Assembly (NCBI GenBank): GCA_027858355.1
Contig: JAQICW010000498.1
Coordinates: 1-16,489 of the forward strand
Source: Desulfobacula sp.
GTDB taxonomy: Bacteria; Desulfobacterota; Desulfobacteria; Desulfobacterales; Desulfobacteraceae
Direction of reading: 5' to 3'
Length of the DNA: 16,489 nt
The notes under the pieces were generated by a model. It was given only the letters and a program-made list of their open reading frames with translations. It did no database searches and had not been told where the DNA came from. Below are positions 1 through 7,071 of this stretch, one piece after another (the first letter of the stretch is position 1; each line of letters begins with the position of its first letter). The translations under genes and the position numbers were made by a program.

Positions 1-224
1 TTTTATATTTATTTTTGTATTATAAAAAAAATTTAATTTTGAATATAAAATTTTGCCTCGCTTATTTAAAAGTCAAAATAAGCCAACGACCGTCACATAC
101 AAGGAGGGATACAAGATCCGTGAAATCTTTTGGAAAGATTCAGCAGTAGAATTAAACTCAAATGCGATTCCCAAAGGAATAACATCTGATCTTTAAAGTC
201 TGGAACAGGCAGTACAAGAGAGTT
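1..224. other. AT-rich spacer downstream of the regulator
   Basis: No convincing gene. It is strongly AT-rich at the left edge. Two small perfect inverted repeats are visible: GCTTATTT/AAATAAGC (60-67 and 76-83) and AATCTTT/AAAGATT (124-130 and 134-140). Either could help end the regulator transcript coming from the right, but neither is followed by a clean U-tract on the minus strand. A strong Shine-Dalgarno-like AAGGAGGG at 101-108 precedes a GTG at 120 that opens only nine codons before a stop, so it is not a supported gene. Confidence 0.5.
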
Positions 225-2513
225 TTAATTATATTTTTTAATTGTCCACGGTGCCAGTTCACCGTTGGGATATACTTTCCCGATATCAATTTCCTTTTGA
301 TGAACCACGATACCGTTTCCATGGGTGAGCCATATTGCCAGACAGTCCTGATCAATGATCCCCTGGGCTTTGATATATAAATCCTCCCGTTTTTTGAAAT
401 CCATCTCGATTTCAGCCATGTTCACCGTCTTATCATATTCGAGGTTGCTCCACTGGCTTAGATTCCATGGCTGGCCCGTTTTAAACCATCTGATGTTATA
501 CCCCGGTTCCAGTGTGGAACCAAAATATGACAGGTAAAGATCACAATCCCCACTTTTTGATGCTTTATTAAAGGCATTGATGCCTCTGAGATCCATGTCT
601 ACAGTGATTCCAACTTTTTGCAGATCAATCTTGATATTTTCCGAAATAATGCGGGCATTTCTTGAAGGTGACATCAGCAGGCTGACTTTAAATCCATCTT
701 CAATTCCCGCTTCCTTGAGCAGTAGGCGTGTCTTTGCCAGATCCTGCCTGTAAACAGGAGCGTTTTCCCAGAAGCCCAGCAGTCCTGGCGGTAAAAGAGA
801 GTTTGCCCGGTCGGCAAAGCCGTAAAATGCTTTAGCAATGATATTTTCCACGTCCACAGCAGAGCGGATAGCCTGACGTATTTTAATGTTGTCCATATTG
901 GGTCTATTGACTGTGAATCCGATCCACCAGGTTTGCTGTCCGGCCATAGTGATCACATTAAGGTTGGGCAAACGATCTAATTTGTTAATATTGACTAAAG
1001 GGAGTTGAATGACATCAAGTCTTCCGTTGGCCATATCTTCTTCTAACTCATCTTTATTGCCTTTGATAACAAAAACGAGGAGGGGAATCGACGGCGGCAA
1101 CCCCTTGTACCGGCTGAAAGCCGTAAGTTCAATCCGATTATTCGGAGCATACAATGCAAACTGATAAGGCCCTGTTCCCACCGGGTTGAAAGAGAATTTT
1201 TCAACGCTCATTTCTTTTACTGCTTTTTTTGAGACAATCATTCCCGTATTTGCCGGAAGAATGGATGTAAAAAGACTGGGGTATTGATATTTCAAGATCA
1301 TTTTAACCGTATATCGATTGATAACCTGGATTGTTTTTAAGGGACTCCACATGTCTTTGAAAGGAGAGGAAGAAGCCGGATTACTGATACGTTCGATAGT
1401 GAATTTTACATCTTCAGCAGTCATTTCCCCGTAGTCCCTATGGAACATGACACCTTCTTGAAGATAGAATGTAATTTCATGCCCATCTCTTGAAATATCC
1501 CAGGATTTGGCAAGATCAGGTACAATATTTGATGTGCCTTCGTTGTATTTTACCAATCCGTTATAAACGCAGTTCATGATTGTGAGTTCCCGGCTCAGGC
1601 TGTTCATAAACGCCGGGTCCAGCGTTGTTATATCCTGCCATCTGCCGATCTTCAGAATCTCGGGATGATCGAAAAAGACACGGTTGTCAAGACGGGCTCT
1701 GGCTAATAGTGCTTTATGTTTATTAACGGAATCATTATCCCGGATACCCAGTTCATCGGCAATGAACCGGAACATTATCGGAAGACCGGCCGCGGACAGA
1801 TTAAAGGAAGAATCCATTATGGTTATGTTGGAAAAACAGACCATCGGACAGGGTAATACGTCGCCGATTACCGCCAGTTTAACTTTTAATTCCTTAATAT
1901 ATCTTGAGAGCCTGACCAATTCGGCAGGATAGGGTTTCTGGCTGATTATCACTGCCAGACTATCAGCCTCTGATTCGGTCAAAATCTCCAGACTATTGCT
2001 GTTACTGCCGTTTATAATTTGAACGCCGGGGCGAACCTCTTTTAGAAACCATCCGAATTGACTGGCATGTGCATAGGAGCAATAGGAACCGATCACATAA
2101 ACCTTTGAACTTTCCTGAAGATGTTCAATCAATTGATAAAGGATTTTAAAGTCAAGGTTTTCCACGAATTTCATTATCTTTTTTATGTTGGCATTGACAA
2201 ATTCTCTGAATCTCATATTTGGCAATGTATCTTCATGTAAGGGACTGCCGTTGCCGGTAGCAGCAAGGGTCATCTTGTACTGAATTTCATTGATCAAGGC
2301 TTTCTGAAATTCATTGTATCCATTAAATCCAAGTTTTTGAGCAAACCTGACTACGGTTGCTTCACTTACACTGCATGTGGCTGCAAGCTTGCGGGTACTC
2401 ATTGAAGTGACTCTTACAGGATCGGAGATGATGTACTCGCCAAGTTTACGGTTCTTGGGGGTTAGTTTCAAAAACTCTCTGGTGATTATCTCATTGGGAA
2501 AATCGTTAGTCAA
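225..2513 (-). CDS. RpiR/MurR-type regulator fused to SIS and family-5 solute-binding domains
   Basis: Predicted cytoplasmic transcription regulator of 762 residues with three modules. Residues 14-77 are an RpiR-family helix-turn-helix, with the recognition segment SVSEATVVRFAQKLGF. Residues about 120-275 resemble a SIS phosphosugar-binding domain (VYVIGS at 138-143). Residues about 284-762 are a full family-5 solute-binding domain. The last module is a close paralogue of the periplasmic binding protein at 4676-6199: both carry TIMNC, GEMTAEDVKF, PPG.LG and AIWLTHG in the same order, and a stretch of 69 aligned residues has about 50 identities by hand count. No signal peptide precedes it, so this copy should stay inside the cell. 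SgrR is a precedent for a DNA-binding domain joined to a family-5 domain, but with a different DNA-binding module and no SIS domain. The start is a TTG at 2513 with a weak ribosome site; the frame is open upstream to a stop at 2559-2561 but offers no ATG or GTG. It is divergent from the methyltransferase operon, which is its likely target (inference). Confidence 0.88.
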   Translation of the reverse strand: MTNDFPNEIITREFLKLTPKNRKLGEYIISDPVRVTSMSTRKLAATCSVSEATVVRFAQKLGFNGYNEFQKALINEIQYKMTLAATGNGSPLHEDTLPNMRFREFVNANIKKIMKFVENLDFKILYQLIEHLQESSKVYVIGSYCSYAHASQFGWFLKEVRPGVQIINGSNSNSLEILTESEADSLAVIISQKPYPAELVRLSRYIKELKVKLAVIGDVLPCPMVCFSNITIMDSSFNLSAAGLPIMFRFIADELGIRDNDSVNKHKALLARARLDNRVFFDHPEILKIGRWQDITTLDPAFMNSLSRELTIMNCVYNGLVKYNEGTSNIVPDLAKSWDISRDGHEITFYLQEGVMFHRDYGEMTAEDVKFTIERISNPASSSPFKDMWSPLKTIQVINRYTVKMILKYQYPSLFTSILPANTGMIVSKKAVKEMSVEKFSFNPVGTGPYQFALYAPNNRIELTAFSRYKGLPPSIPLLVFVIKGNKDELEEDMANGRLDVIQLPLVNINKLDRLPNLNVITMAGQQTWWIGFTVNRPNMDNIKIRQAIRSAVDVENIIAKAFYGFADRANSLLPPGLLGFWENAPVYRQDLAKTRLLLKEAGIEDGFKVSLLMSPSRNARIISENIKIDLQKVGITVDMDLRGINAFNKASKSGDCDLYLSYFGSTLEPGYNIRWFKTGQPWNLSQWSNLEYDKTVNMAEIEMDFKKREDLYIKAQGIIDQDCLAIWLTHGNGIVVHQKEIDIGKVYPNGELAPWTIKKYN

Positions 2514-2604
2514 CGCGGGTATCCAATTTTTTAAAGTCTGTAAAAATATAACATCATTCTAAAACAGTGTGCCTTCTTTATATTATTTTTGCCTTAATAG
2601 ATGC

Positions 2605-2633
2605 CCTATATCACCCTTTATCCTTTTTTTCAA
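2605..2633 (-). promoter_or_regulatory. Candidate sigma70 promoter for the regulator
   Basis: On the minus strand, TTGAAA (2633-2628) is followed after 17 bp by TATAGG (2610-2605). Transcription would start about 85 bases before the TTG start codon at 2513. Found by eye only, in an AT-rich region where chance matches are common. Confidence 0.35.
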
Positions 2634-2763
2634 CTACAGACTGTGAGTGTATTATGTATCATTTGTTACATTATTTATTAGAATGATTTGTTTTTATTCC
2701 TTTTTATTTCCGACTCATTTCCACACTCATACCGACGGTGGTTGACCATGTTAAAATATTCGT

Positions 2764-2799
2764 CATATTGATATGAAAATAATATATATTATCAATATG
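2764..2799. repeat. 10-bp perfect inverted repeat, candidate operator
   Basis: CATATTGATA (2764-2773) and TATCAATATG (2790-2799) are exact reverse complements separated by 16 bp. The centre-to-centre spacing of 26 bp is compatible with a dimeric regulator binding two half-sites. It lies near the middle of the divergent region. Confidence 0.5.
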
Positions 2800-2877
2800 T
2801 TATGATTATATCTTCTACAACCAATTATGCATATCAAAATGAATTCAAAATTAAATTACATACTTTGATAATTTTTA

Positions 2878-2906
2878 TTGACATTAAAAATATGTTAATG
2901 TAACAG
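2878..2906 (+). promoter_or_regulatory. Candidate promoter of the methyltransferase operon with embedded operator
   Basis: TTGACA (2878-2883), a perfect -35 box, is followed after 17 bp by TAACAG (2901-2906). The spacer and box edges contain the inverted repeat ACATTAA (2881-2887) / TTAATGT (2895-2901), and a TGTAACA heptamer (2899-2905) covers the -10. A short symmetric element, TTATC-ATT-GATAA (2910-2922), follows at the expected start site. This would leave a leader of about 240 bases. A nearer alternative is TTGTAA (3045-3050) with TAATTA (3067-3072). Confidence 0.4.
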
Positions 2907-2942
2907 TTATTATCATTGATAAGACAAGTATTTTAAATTCTA

Positions 2943-2966
2943 ATTATTTGAATTATTATTTGAATT
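2943..2966. repeat. Tandem 12-bp direct repeat
   Basis: ATTATTTGAATT occurs twice head to tail (2943-2954, 2955-2966) with no mismatch, inside the predicted leader of the methyltransferase operon. Confidence 0.6.
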
Positions 2967-2992
2967 TACCTGTCTTTTGATACCATTAGAAT

Positions 2993-3016
2993 AACTTGAA
3001 AGCCATATTTCAAGTT
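2993..3016 (+). other. 9-bp perfect hairpin in the operon leader
   Basis: AACTTGAAA (2993-3001) and TTTCAAGTT (3008-3016) form a perfect 9-bp stem with a 6-base loop. It is AT-rich and is followed by TTGAATGTT, not a run of T, so it is a poor terminator. It could be a DNA operator or a leader structure. Confidence 0.45.
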
Positions 3017-3156
3017 TTGAATGTTACATAGAAATGACGGAGTCTTGTAACAATAAAAAATGGCAATAATTATTTCAGCCCTACTCTGATATTAATACAA
3101 GCGGGCACTGGCTGAATTTATATTACTGGCACATCTATTTAAAGGAAGTTCGTACT

Positions 3157-4599
3157 ATGGAAAATACTTATGATCGTTTGCAGGCACTAACCAGGGGGCA
3201 GATTGCGTTAATACATGAAAAATCCGTTGAGCTCCTGGAAAAAACAGGGTTCTGGTTCGACTCTGAAAGGGCCAGAAGTATTTTTAAGAAACACGGATTC
3301 AAGGTTGACGGTGAGATTGTCTATATCACAAGCCAAGATATTGAAAAAGCACTTGAAACGGTTCCTGAAGAATTCACTATTAAGGCTCGAAACCCGGAAA
3401 ATGATATTAGGGTAGGGGGTGAACATTTTTCTTTTTCCAACAATGCCGGTGCTCCTTTTATTGTGGATTTTAATGGAGGTCTGCGAACCAGTTCCAGTAA
3501 AGACTTTAAAAATTTTCTTAAATTGAATCAGCAGCTGGAGCCCATCGGATATACAAGGGAAATGGTTGCCTCAAGCCAGGATATCCCTGCGGAAAATACG
3601 CTCCTGTACGAACTTCTCTGGCAATTAAAACTTACAGAAAAACCTGTAAACTGTGTCTTTGGCGGGGGCGCCCCCTTACTTGCCATTATATTTGGTATTA
3701 ATAAAAAAAAGATGAACCAGGACTCCCTTGAAGGAATTTCCTATGGTGTCGGAAACTATAATCCAAGGTCTCCCCTTGCCCTTGAAAACAGTCAATGCGA
3801 CAGATGTATCGACCTGGCAGAATGGGGAATTGCGTCTTGTATCAGCCCCATGCCCATGGCTGGAATGACCGGACCGGTTACCCTGCCCGGGCTTATTGTG
3901 TTGCAGAACACTGAGGTGCTTGCTCCTCTTGTGCTTTCCCAGCTTGTTTCCCCGGGTGCGCCGGTTATCTATGGTATCCTGGCTACAATTGCGGATATGA
4001 AAACTGCTGTTTCAGCAACCTCTGCTCCGGAAGTAGGCATTGTCATGCGTGCCTGTACCCAGATGGCGAAGTTTTACGGCCTCCCTACCAGGGGTGATGT
4101 GGGTCTCTCCGATTCATGCTGTGTTGACTTTCAGGCTGGTGCGGAATCTGCATATCATTTTGTCAATGCCATCCGTTGCGGTGTTAATCTCCTTCCCGGA
4201 CTTGGAAGTTTGCAAAGCCGTGGTATCGGCTCCTTTGAAAAACTTGTGCTTGATGCAGAAATTGTCTCTCAGATAAAAAGAATGCTCAGACCCATGGAGT
4301 TCACTGAGGATAGCCTTGCTATGGAAACTATTATGAATGTGGGGCAAAAAGGTAATTACCTGACTCAAGAGCATACGTTCAAACATTTCAGGACAGAAAT
4401 TTACAATCCTCAAATATTTACCCGCAACTCATATCTTAACTGGGAAAAAAACGGATCAAAGGATGCCTATGCCCGGGCCAATGAAAAAGTCAAACAGATG
4501 TTTGAAAGCTATGAACAACCCATGCTGGGACAGTCTATGGAAAAGGATATGGATACTTTTGCCCAGGCTCATTATCCAGTACAAATGAAAAATGAATAA
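3157..4599 (+). CDS. MttB-family corrinoid methyltransferase, non-pyrrolysine (first copy)
   Basis: A 480-residue member of the trimethylamine methyltransferase (MttB) superfamily, TIM-barrel enzymes that move a methyl group from a methylated amine to Co(I) of a partner corrinoid protein. Family signatures are GMTGPVTLPG, VLSQLVSPGAPVIYG, SDSCCVDFQAGAE (about 317-329), GQKGNYL and the C-terminal FRTEIYNPQIF. The reading frame contains no internal amber codon, so the region where the archaeal enzyme carries pyrrolysine (near residue 334) is read with ordinary codons, as in the glycine-betaine enzyme MtgB and its relatives. The substrate cannot be read from sequence. The ribosome site GGAAG (3144-3148) lies 8 bases before the ATG. 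It is first in an operon with a binding protein, a corrinoid protein and a second MttB homologue, from which it is clearly diverged. Confidence 0.9.
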   Translation: MENTYDRLQALTRGQIALIHEKSVELLEKTGFWFDSERARSIFKKHGFKVDGEIVYITSQDIEKALETVPEEFTIKARNPENDIRVGGEHFSFSNNAGAPFIVDFNGGLRTSSSKDFKNFLKLNQQLEPIGYTREMVASSQDIPAENTLLYELLWQLKLTEKPVNCVFGGGAPLLAIIFGINKKKMNQDSLEGISYGVGNYNPRSPLALENSQCDRCIDLAEWGIASCISPMPMAGMTGPVTLPGLIVLQNTEVLAPLVLSQLVSPGAPVIYGILATIADMKTAVSATSAPEVGIVMRACTQMAKFYGLPTRGDVGLSDSCCVDFQAGAESAYHFVNAIRCGVNLLPGLGSLQSRGIGSFEKLVLDAEIVSQIKRMLRPMEFTEDSLAMETIMNVGQKGNYLTQEHTFKHFRTEIYNPQIFTRNSYLNWEKNGSKDAYARANEKVKQMFESYEQPMLGQSMEKDMDTFAQAHYPVQMKNE

Positions 4600-4611
4600 G
4601 ATGGTCTGCTA

Positions 4612-4641
4612 AAGTTCTGAATTTAATTGTTCTCAGAACTT
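4612..4641 (+). other. Intergenic hairpin before the binding-protein gene
   Basis: AAGTTCTGA (4612-4620) and TCAGAACTT (4633-4641) are exact reverse complements with a 12-base loop, in the 76-bp gap after the first methyltransferase gene. No T-run follows. It may protect or define a processed mRNA end rather than terminate transcription. Confidence 0.5.
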
Positions 4642-4662
4642 GATATACAAACCCAATATTTC

Positions 4663-4670
4663 AAGGAGGT
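4663..4670 (+). promoter_or_regulatory. Strong ribosome binding site fixing a GTG start
   Basis: AAGGAGGT ends 5 bases before the GTG at 4676. The next in-frame start, ATG at 4688, would be 17 bases away, so GTG is preferred. The near-perfect site suggests high translation of the binding protein. Confidence 0.75.
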
Positions 4671-4675
4671 AAAAA

Positions 4676-6199
4676 GTGAAGGTAAAAATGAGTATCCAGA
4701 AAGCTGTGATCACAATAATTGCATTGTTGTTGATCATACCGATTTCAGCGTCGGCAAAAAGCAAGGAAGAACTCAAGATCGCTACCTGGGAGGACGTTAA
4801 CACAATGGATCCCGGTTGGCTCACCAGTGTCGAACGGGAATTTACAATCATGAACTGCATTTATAATGGACTGGTGAAATATAAGGAGGGAACATGGGAT
4901 GTCGTTCCTGATCTTGCGGAATCCTGGGACATGTCAGCGGATGGTAAACAAATTACGTTTCAATTGCGTAAAGGGGTCAATTTTCACAAAGGGTATGGTG
5001 AAATGACAGCCGAGGATGTGAAGTTTTCATTTGAACGGATTATTGATCCTGAGGCAAAATCTCCTGAAAAAAATACCTGGGGTAAGTTGGACCATGTGGA
5101 AGTTGTGGATCAATATACCGTAAGACTGGTACTTAAAGACAGAATGGCCCAGCTGTTCACATCAATTCTTCCCTTGAATGCCGGTATGATTGTCAGCAAA
5201 AAAGCAGTCACAAAGATGGGGAAAAAGAAATTCGCCTCCAATCCCATCGGCACAGGCCCCTATGAGTTTGATAGCTGGGAACCCAAAGGATATGTTAAAC
5301 TGGTCATATACAAAGACTATTGGGGAGAAAAAGGAAAAATCAATCAGCTCACTTTTCTACCAATCGTTGAAGACTCAACTGTTGAAATTGCATTAAAGAC
5401 AGGTGAAATAGACATCGGCCGGTGTTCTCTTCCCAGTCTGCCGTCCATTAAGAAAAACAAGAAACTGAGTGTATATACTAAACCGGCCCTGCTATACTGG
5501 TGGTTGGGATTTACTGTTAACAAACCGCCTTTTGACAATCTTAAGCTTCGACAGGCAGTCCGTTATGCTGTTGATGTGGACAAAATTGTCGAAGCCGCTT
5601 TTTTCGGCACAGCTAAAAGGGCAAACAGCATGTTGCCGCCCGGGATGCTCGGACATTGGAAAGAAGCTCCGGTATATGGGGTTGATTTAAAAAAGGCAAA
5701 AGAGTTGCTGAAAGAAGGCGGTAAGCCTGATGGATTCGAAGTCACCCTGCTGGTATGGACAGATGATCGAGCCAAGATTGCGGCTGAGGTTATAAAAGCG
5801 GAGTTGGCCAAGATTGGAGTGAAAGTGAACATTCAGATCAAAGAAGTCGGTGCATTTAACGAAGCATCAAACAAAGGTGAGCCCAACATGCATATTCAGT
5901 TTTTTACCACAACGATTGATCCGGGATATGCGACCAGCTGGTTTACAACAGGAAATGGCTGGAATCCTAGCCAATGGAGCAACAAAAGATATGATGACCT
6001 CATGAATGCCGGCATGAGTGAGATTGATACCGGGAAACGGGCACAGATTTACATTGATGCTCAAAAGGAGATTGATAAGGATTGCTGGGCCATATGGCTT
6101 ACCCACGGATCTAAAATAAGAGTGGCCCAGGAAAATATTGATATCGGACCGCTTTACCCCAACTGCCGCATGGCACCTTGGGCTATAAGTTTCAAGTAA
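4676..6199 (+). CDS. Periplasmic family-5 solute-binding protein
   Basis: A 507-residue extracellular solute-binding protein of family 5, the dipeptide/oligopeptide/nickel class. It has a Sec signal peptide: a basic start, a hydrophobic core at about 9-23, and a likely cut after ASA at residue 27. There is no lipobox cysteine, which fits a free periplasmic protein in a Gram-negative cell. The mature part shows the class pattern NTMDPGW, then VPDLAESWDMSADG, FHKGYGEMTAEDVKFSFERI, NPIGTGPYEF, LRQAVRYAVD and LPPGMLG. It has no adjacent permease or ATPase. Its closest visible relative is the ligand domain of the divergent regulator at 225-2513, which begins at the equivalent of its mature N-terminus. 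Placement between methyltransferase genes suggests it captures the substrate of that pathway or a conjugate of it (inference). The ligand is unknown. Confidence 0.92.
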   Translation: MKVKMSIQKAVITIIALLLIIPISASAKSKEELKIATWEDVNTMDPGWLTSVEREFTIMNCIYNGLVKYKEGTWDVVPDLAESWDMSADGKQITFQLRKGVNFHKGYGEMTAEDVKFSFERIIDPEAKSPEKNTWGKLDHVEVVDQYTVRLVLKDRMAQLFTSILPLNAGMIVSKKAVTKMGKKKFASNPIGTGPYEFDSWEPKGYVKLVIYKDYWGEKGKINQLTFLPIVEDSTVEIALKTGEIDIGRCSLPSLPSIKKNKKLSVYTKPALLYWWLGFTVNKPPFDNLKLRQAVRYAVDVDKIVEAAFFGTAKRANSMLPPGMLGHWKEAPVYGVDLKKAKELLKEGGKPDGFEVTLLVWTDDRAKIAAEVIKAELAKIGVKVNIQIKEVGAFNEASNKGEPNMHIQFFTTTIDPGYATSWFTTGNGWNPSQWSNKRYDDLMNAGMSEIDTGKRAQIYIDAQKEIDKDCWAIWLTHGSKIRVAQENIDIGPLYPNCRMAPWAISFK

Positions 6200-6242
6200 A
6201 TTTATTTGACAAAAACATATTATTTTTTGTTGATTGATTTCT

Positions 6243-6278
6243 TCAGGGGGTTGGTAATCCACATTACCGGCTCCCTGA
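6243..6278 (+). other. Strong 16-bp intergenic hairpin after the binding-protein gene
   Basis: Bases 6243-6258 and 6263-6278 pair along all 16 positions, 13 Watson-Crick and 3 G-U, around the 4-base loop CCAC. It sits in the 113-bp gap between the binding-protein and corrinoid-protein genes. The following sequence is TCAATAAAG, without a T-run, so a partial terminator or an mRNA 3'-end stabiliser is more likely than a full stop. Confidence 0.6.
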
Positions 6279-6312
6279 TCAATAAAGTTTATTTATCAAT
6301 TCAGGAGAAAAA

Positions 6313-6945
6313 ATGACAGAGTTTAATGAAATTACAAAAGCATTGGTTGAGTGCGACGAGGCCAGGTTGATCAGGTTGGTGAATGAGGCCCTGGAAGCAA
6401 AAACACCTGCAGTAGATATTCTCAACCAGGGTCTTATTTATGGAATGGATATTGTAGGTGAAAAAATGGAAAGTGGTGATATGTTCATTCCTGAGGTTCT
6501 CATGGCTGCCAAATTCATGGCCGGATGTGTGGAGATTCTAAAACCGCTTTTGGGAGATTATGAAAAAATCCGCGGTGCTAATGTCCTTATTGGAACAGTG
6601 AAGGGGGATCTGCATGACATTGGTAAAAACCTTGTTGCCATGATGATGGAAAGTGCCGGAATGAATGTTTACAATCTTGGCGTTGATATTGAACCTGCAG
6701 TTTTTGTTGAACAGATCAAAGAAAAAAAAGCACGGATTATTTGCCTTTCTGCACTTCTGACCACCACAATGCCCATGATGAAACAAACTATTGATGCTAT
6801 TGTGGAAAGTGGTTTAAGGGATCGGGTGAAAATTCTGGTCGGAGGGGCACCTGTTACCCAGTCCTTTGCAGACGAGATTGGTGCAGATGGTTTTGCTTCG
6901 GATGCAGGCTCGGCTTCCAAACTTGCAAAAGCTTTGGCAAACTGA
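6313..6945 (+). CDS. Corrinoid (methyltransferase-associated) protein, MttC/MtbC type
   Basis: A 210-residue cobalamin-binding protein that would carry the methyl group between the MttB-family enzymes and a tetrahydrofolate-dependent second methyltransferase. Residues about 5-85 form the helical cap domain typical of this family. Residues about 89-208 form the Rossmann-like B12 domain, with KGDLHDIGKNLV (His101 as the expected lower cobalt ligand), CLSALLTTTM (144-153) and LVGGAPVT (176-182). Length and motif order match the MttC/MtbC/MtgC class. The ribosome site CAGGAG lies just upstream of the ATG. It is the only corrinoid protein in the window, so both MttB homologues probably use it. Confidence 0.94.
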   Translation: MTEFNEITKALVECDEARLIRLVNEALEAKTPAVDILNQGLIYGMDIVGEKMESGDMFIPEVLMAAKFMAGCVEILKPLLGDYEKIRGANVLIGTVKGDLHDIGKNLVAMMMESAGMNVYNLGVDIEPAVFVEQIKEKKARIICLSALLTTTMPMMKQTIDAIVESGLRDRVKILVGGAPVTQSFADEIGADGFASDAGSASKLAKALAN

Positions 6946-7071
6946 TCTCGAATGGAAATCTTTACCCCATCCCCGGTGGGTCATTATGCCAAATACTAGT
7001 GACAACCCACAGCGGGTTCAAAAATTCATCAATTATAAAAAAATCTGAAGCCCAAAAAATGGAGTTCTGCT

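Larger units (their letters stand above)
2514..3156. promoter_or_regulatory. 643-bp divergent regulatory region
   Basis: AT-rich spacer between the regulator and the methyltransferase operon, with no supported gene. It is unusually full of symmetry: a 10-bp inverted repeat at 2764-2799, a 7-bp one at 2881-2901, a 9-bp hairpin at 2993-3016, a distant 10-bp pair at 2553-2562 and 2678-2687, a 12-bp tandem repeat at 2943-2966, and four copies of TGTTACA or its complement (2664-2670, 2899-2905, 3022-3028, 3046-3052). Promoter candidates for both directions are listed separately. I saw no cobalamin-riboswitch B12 box by eye. Confidence 0.7.

Noticed and set aside
101..148. Strong Shine-Dalgarno AAGGAGGG followed by GTG, suggesting a small gene
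   Set aside because: The frame closes after nine codons and no continuation in another frame looks protein-like.
3127..3142. TGGCAC as a sigma54 -24 element before the first methyltransferase gene
   Set aside because: The -12 part reads TTTAA without the needed GC, and the site lies on top of the ribosome binding region, too close to the ATG.
2514..3156. Cobalamin riboswitch in the leader of the corrinoid operon
   Set aside because: No B12-box-like conserved sequence could be found by eye; the region is too AT-rich for the usual fold.
7004..7018. AACCC/GGGTT hairpin before the second methyltransferase gene
   Set aside because: Only a 5-bp stem; such pairs are common by chance.
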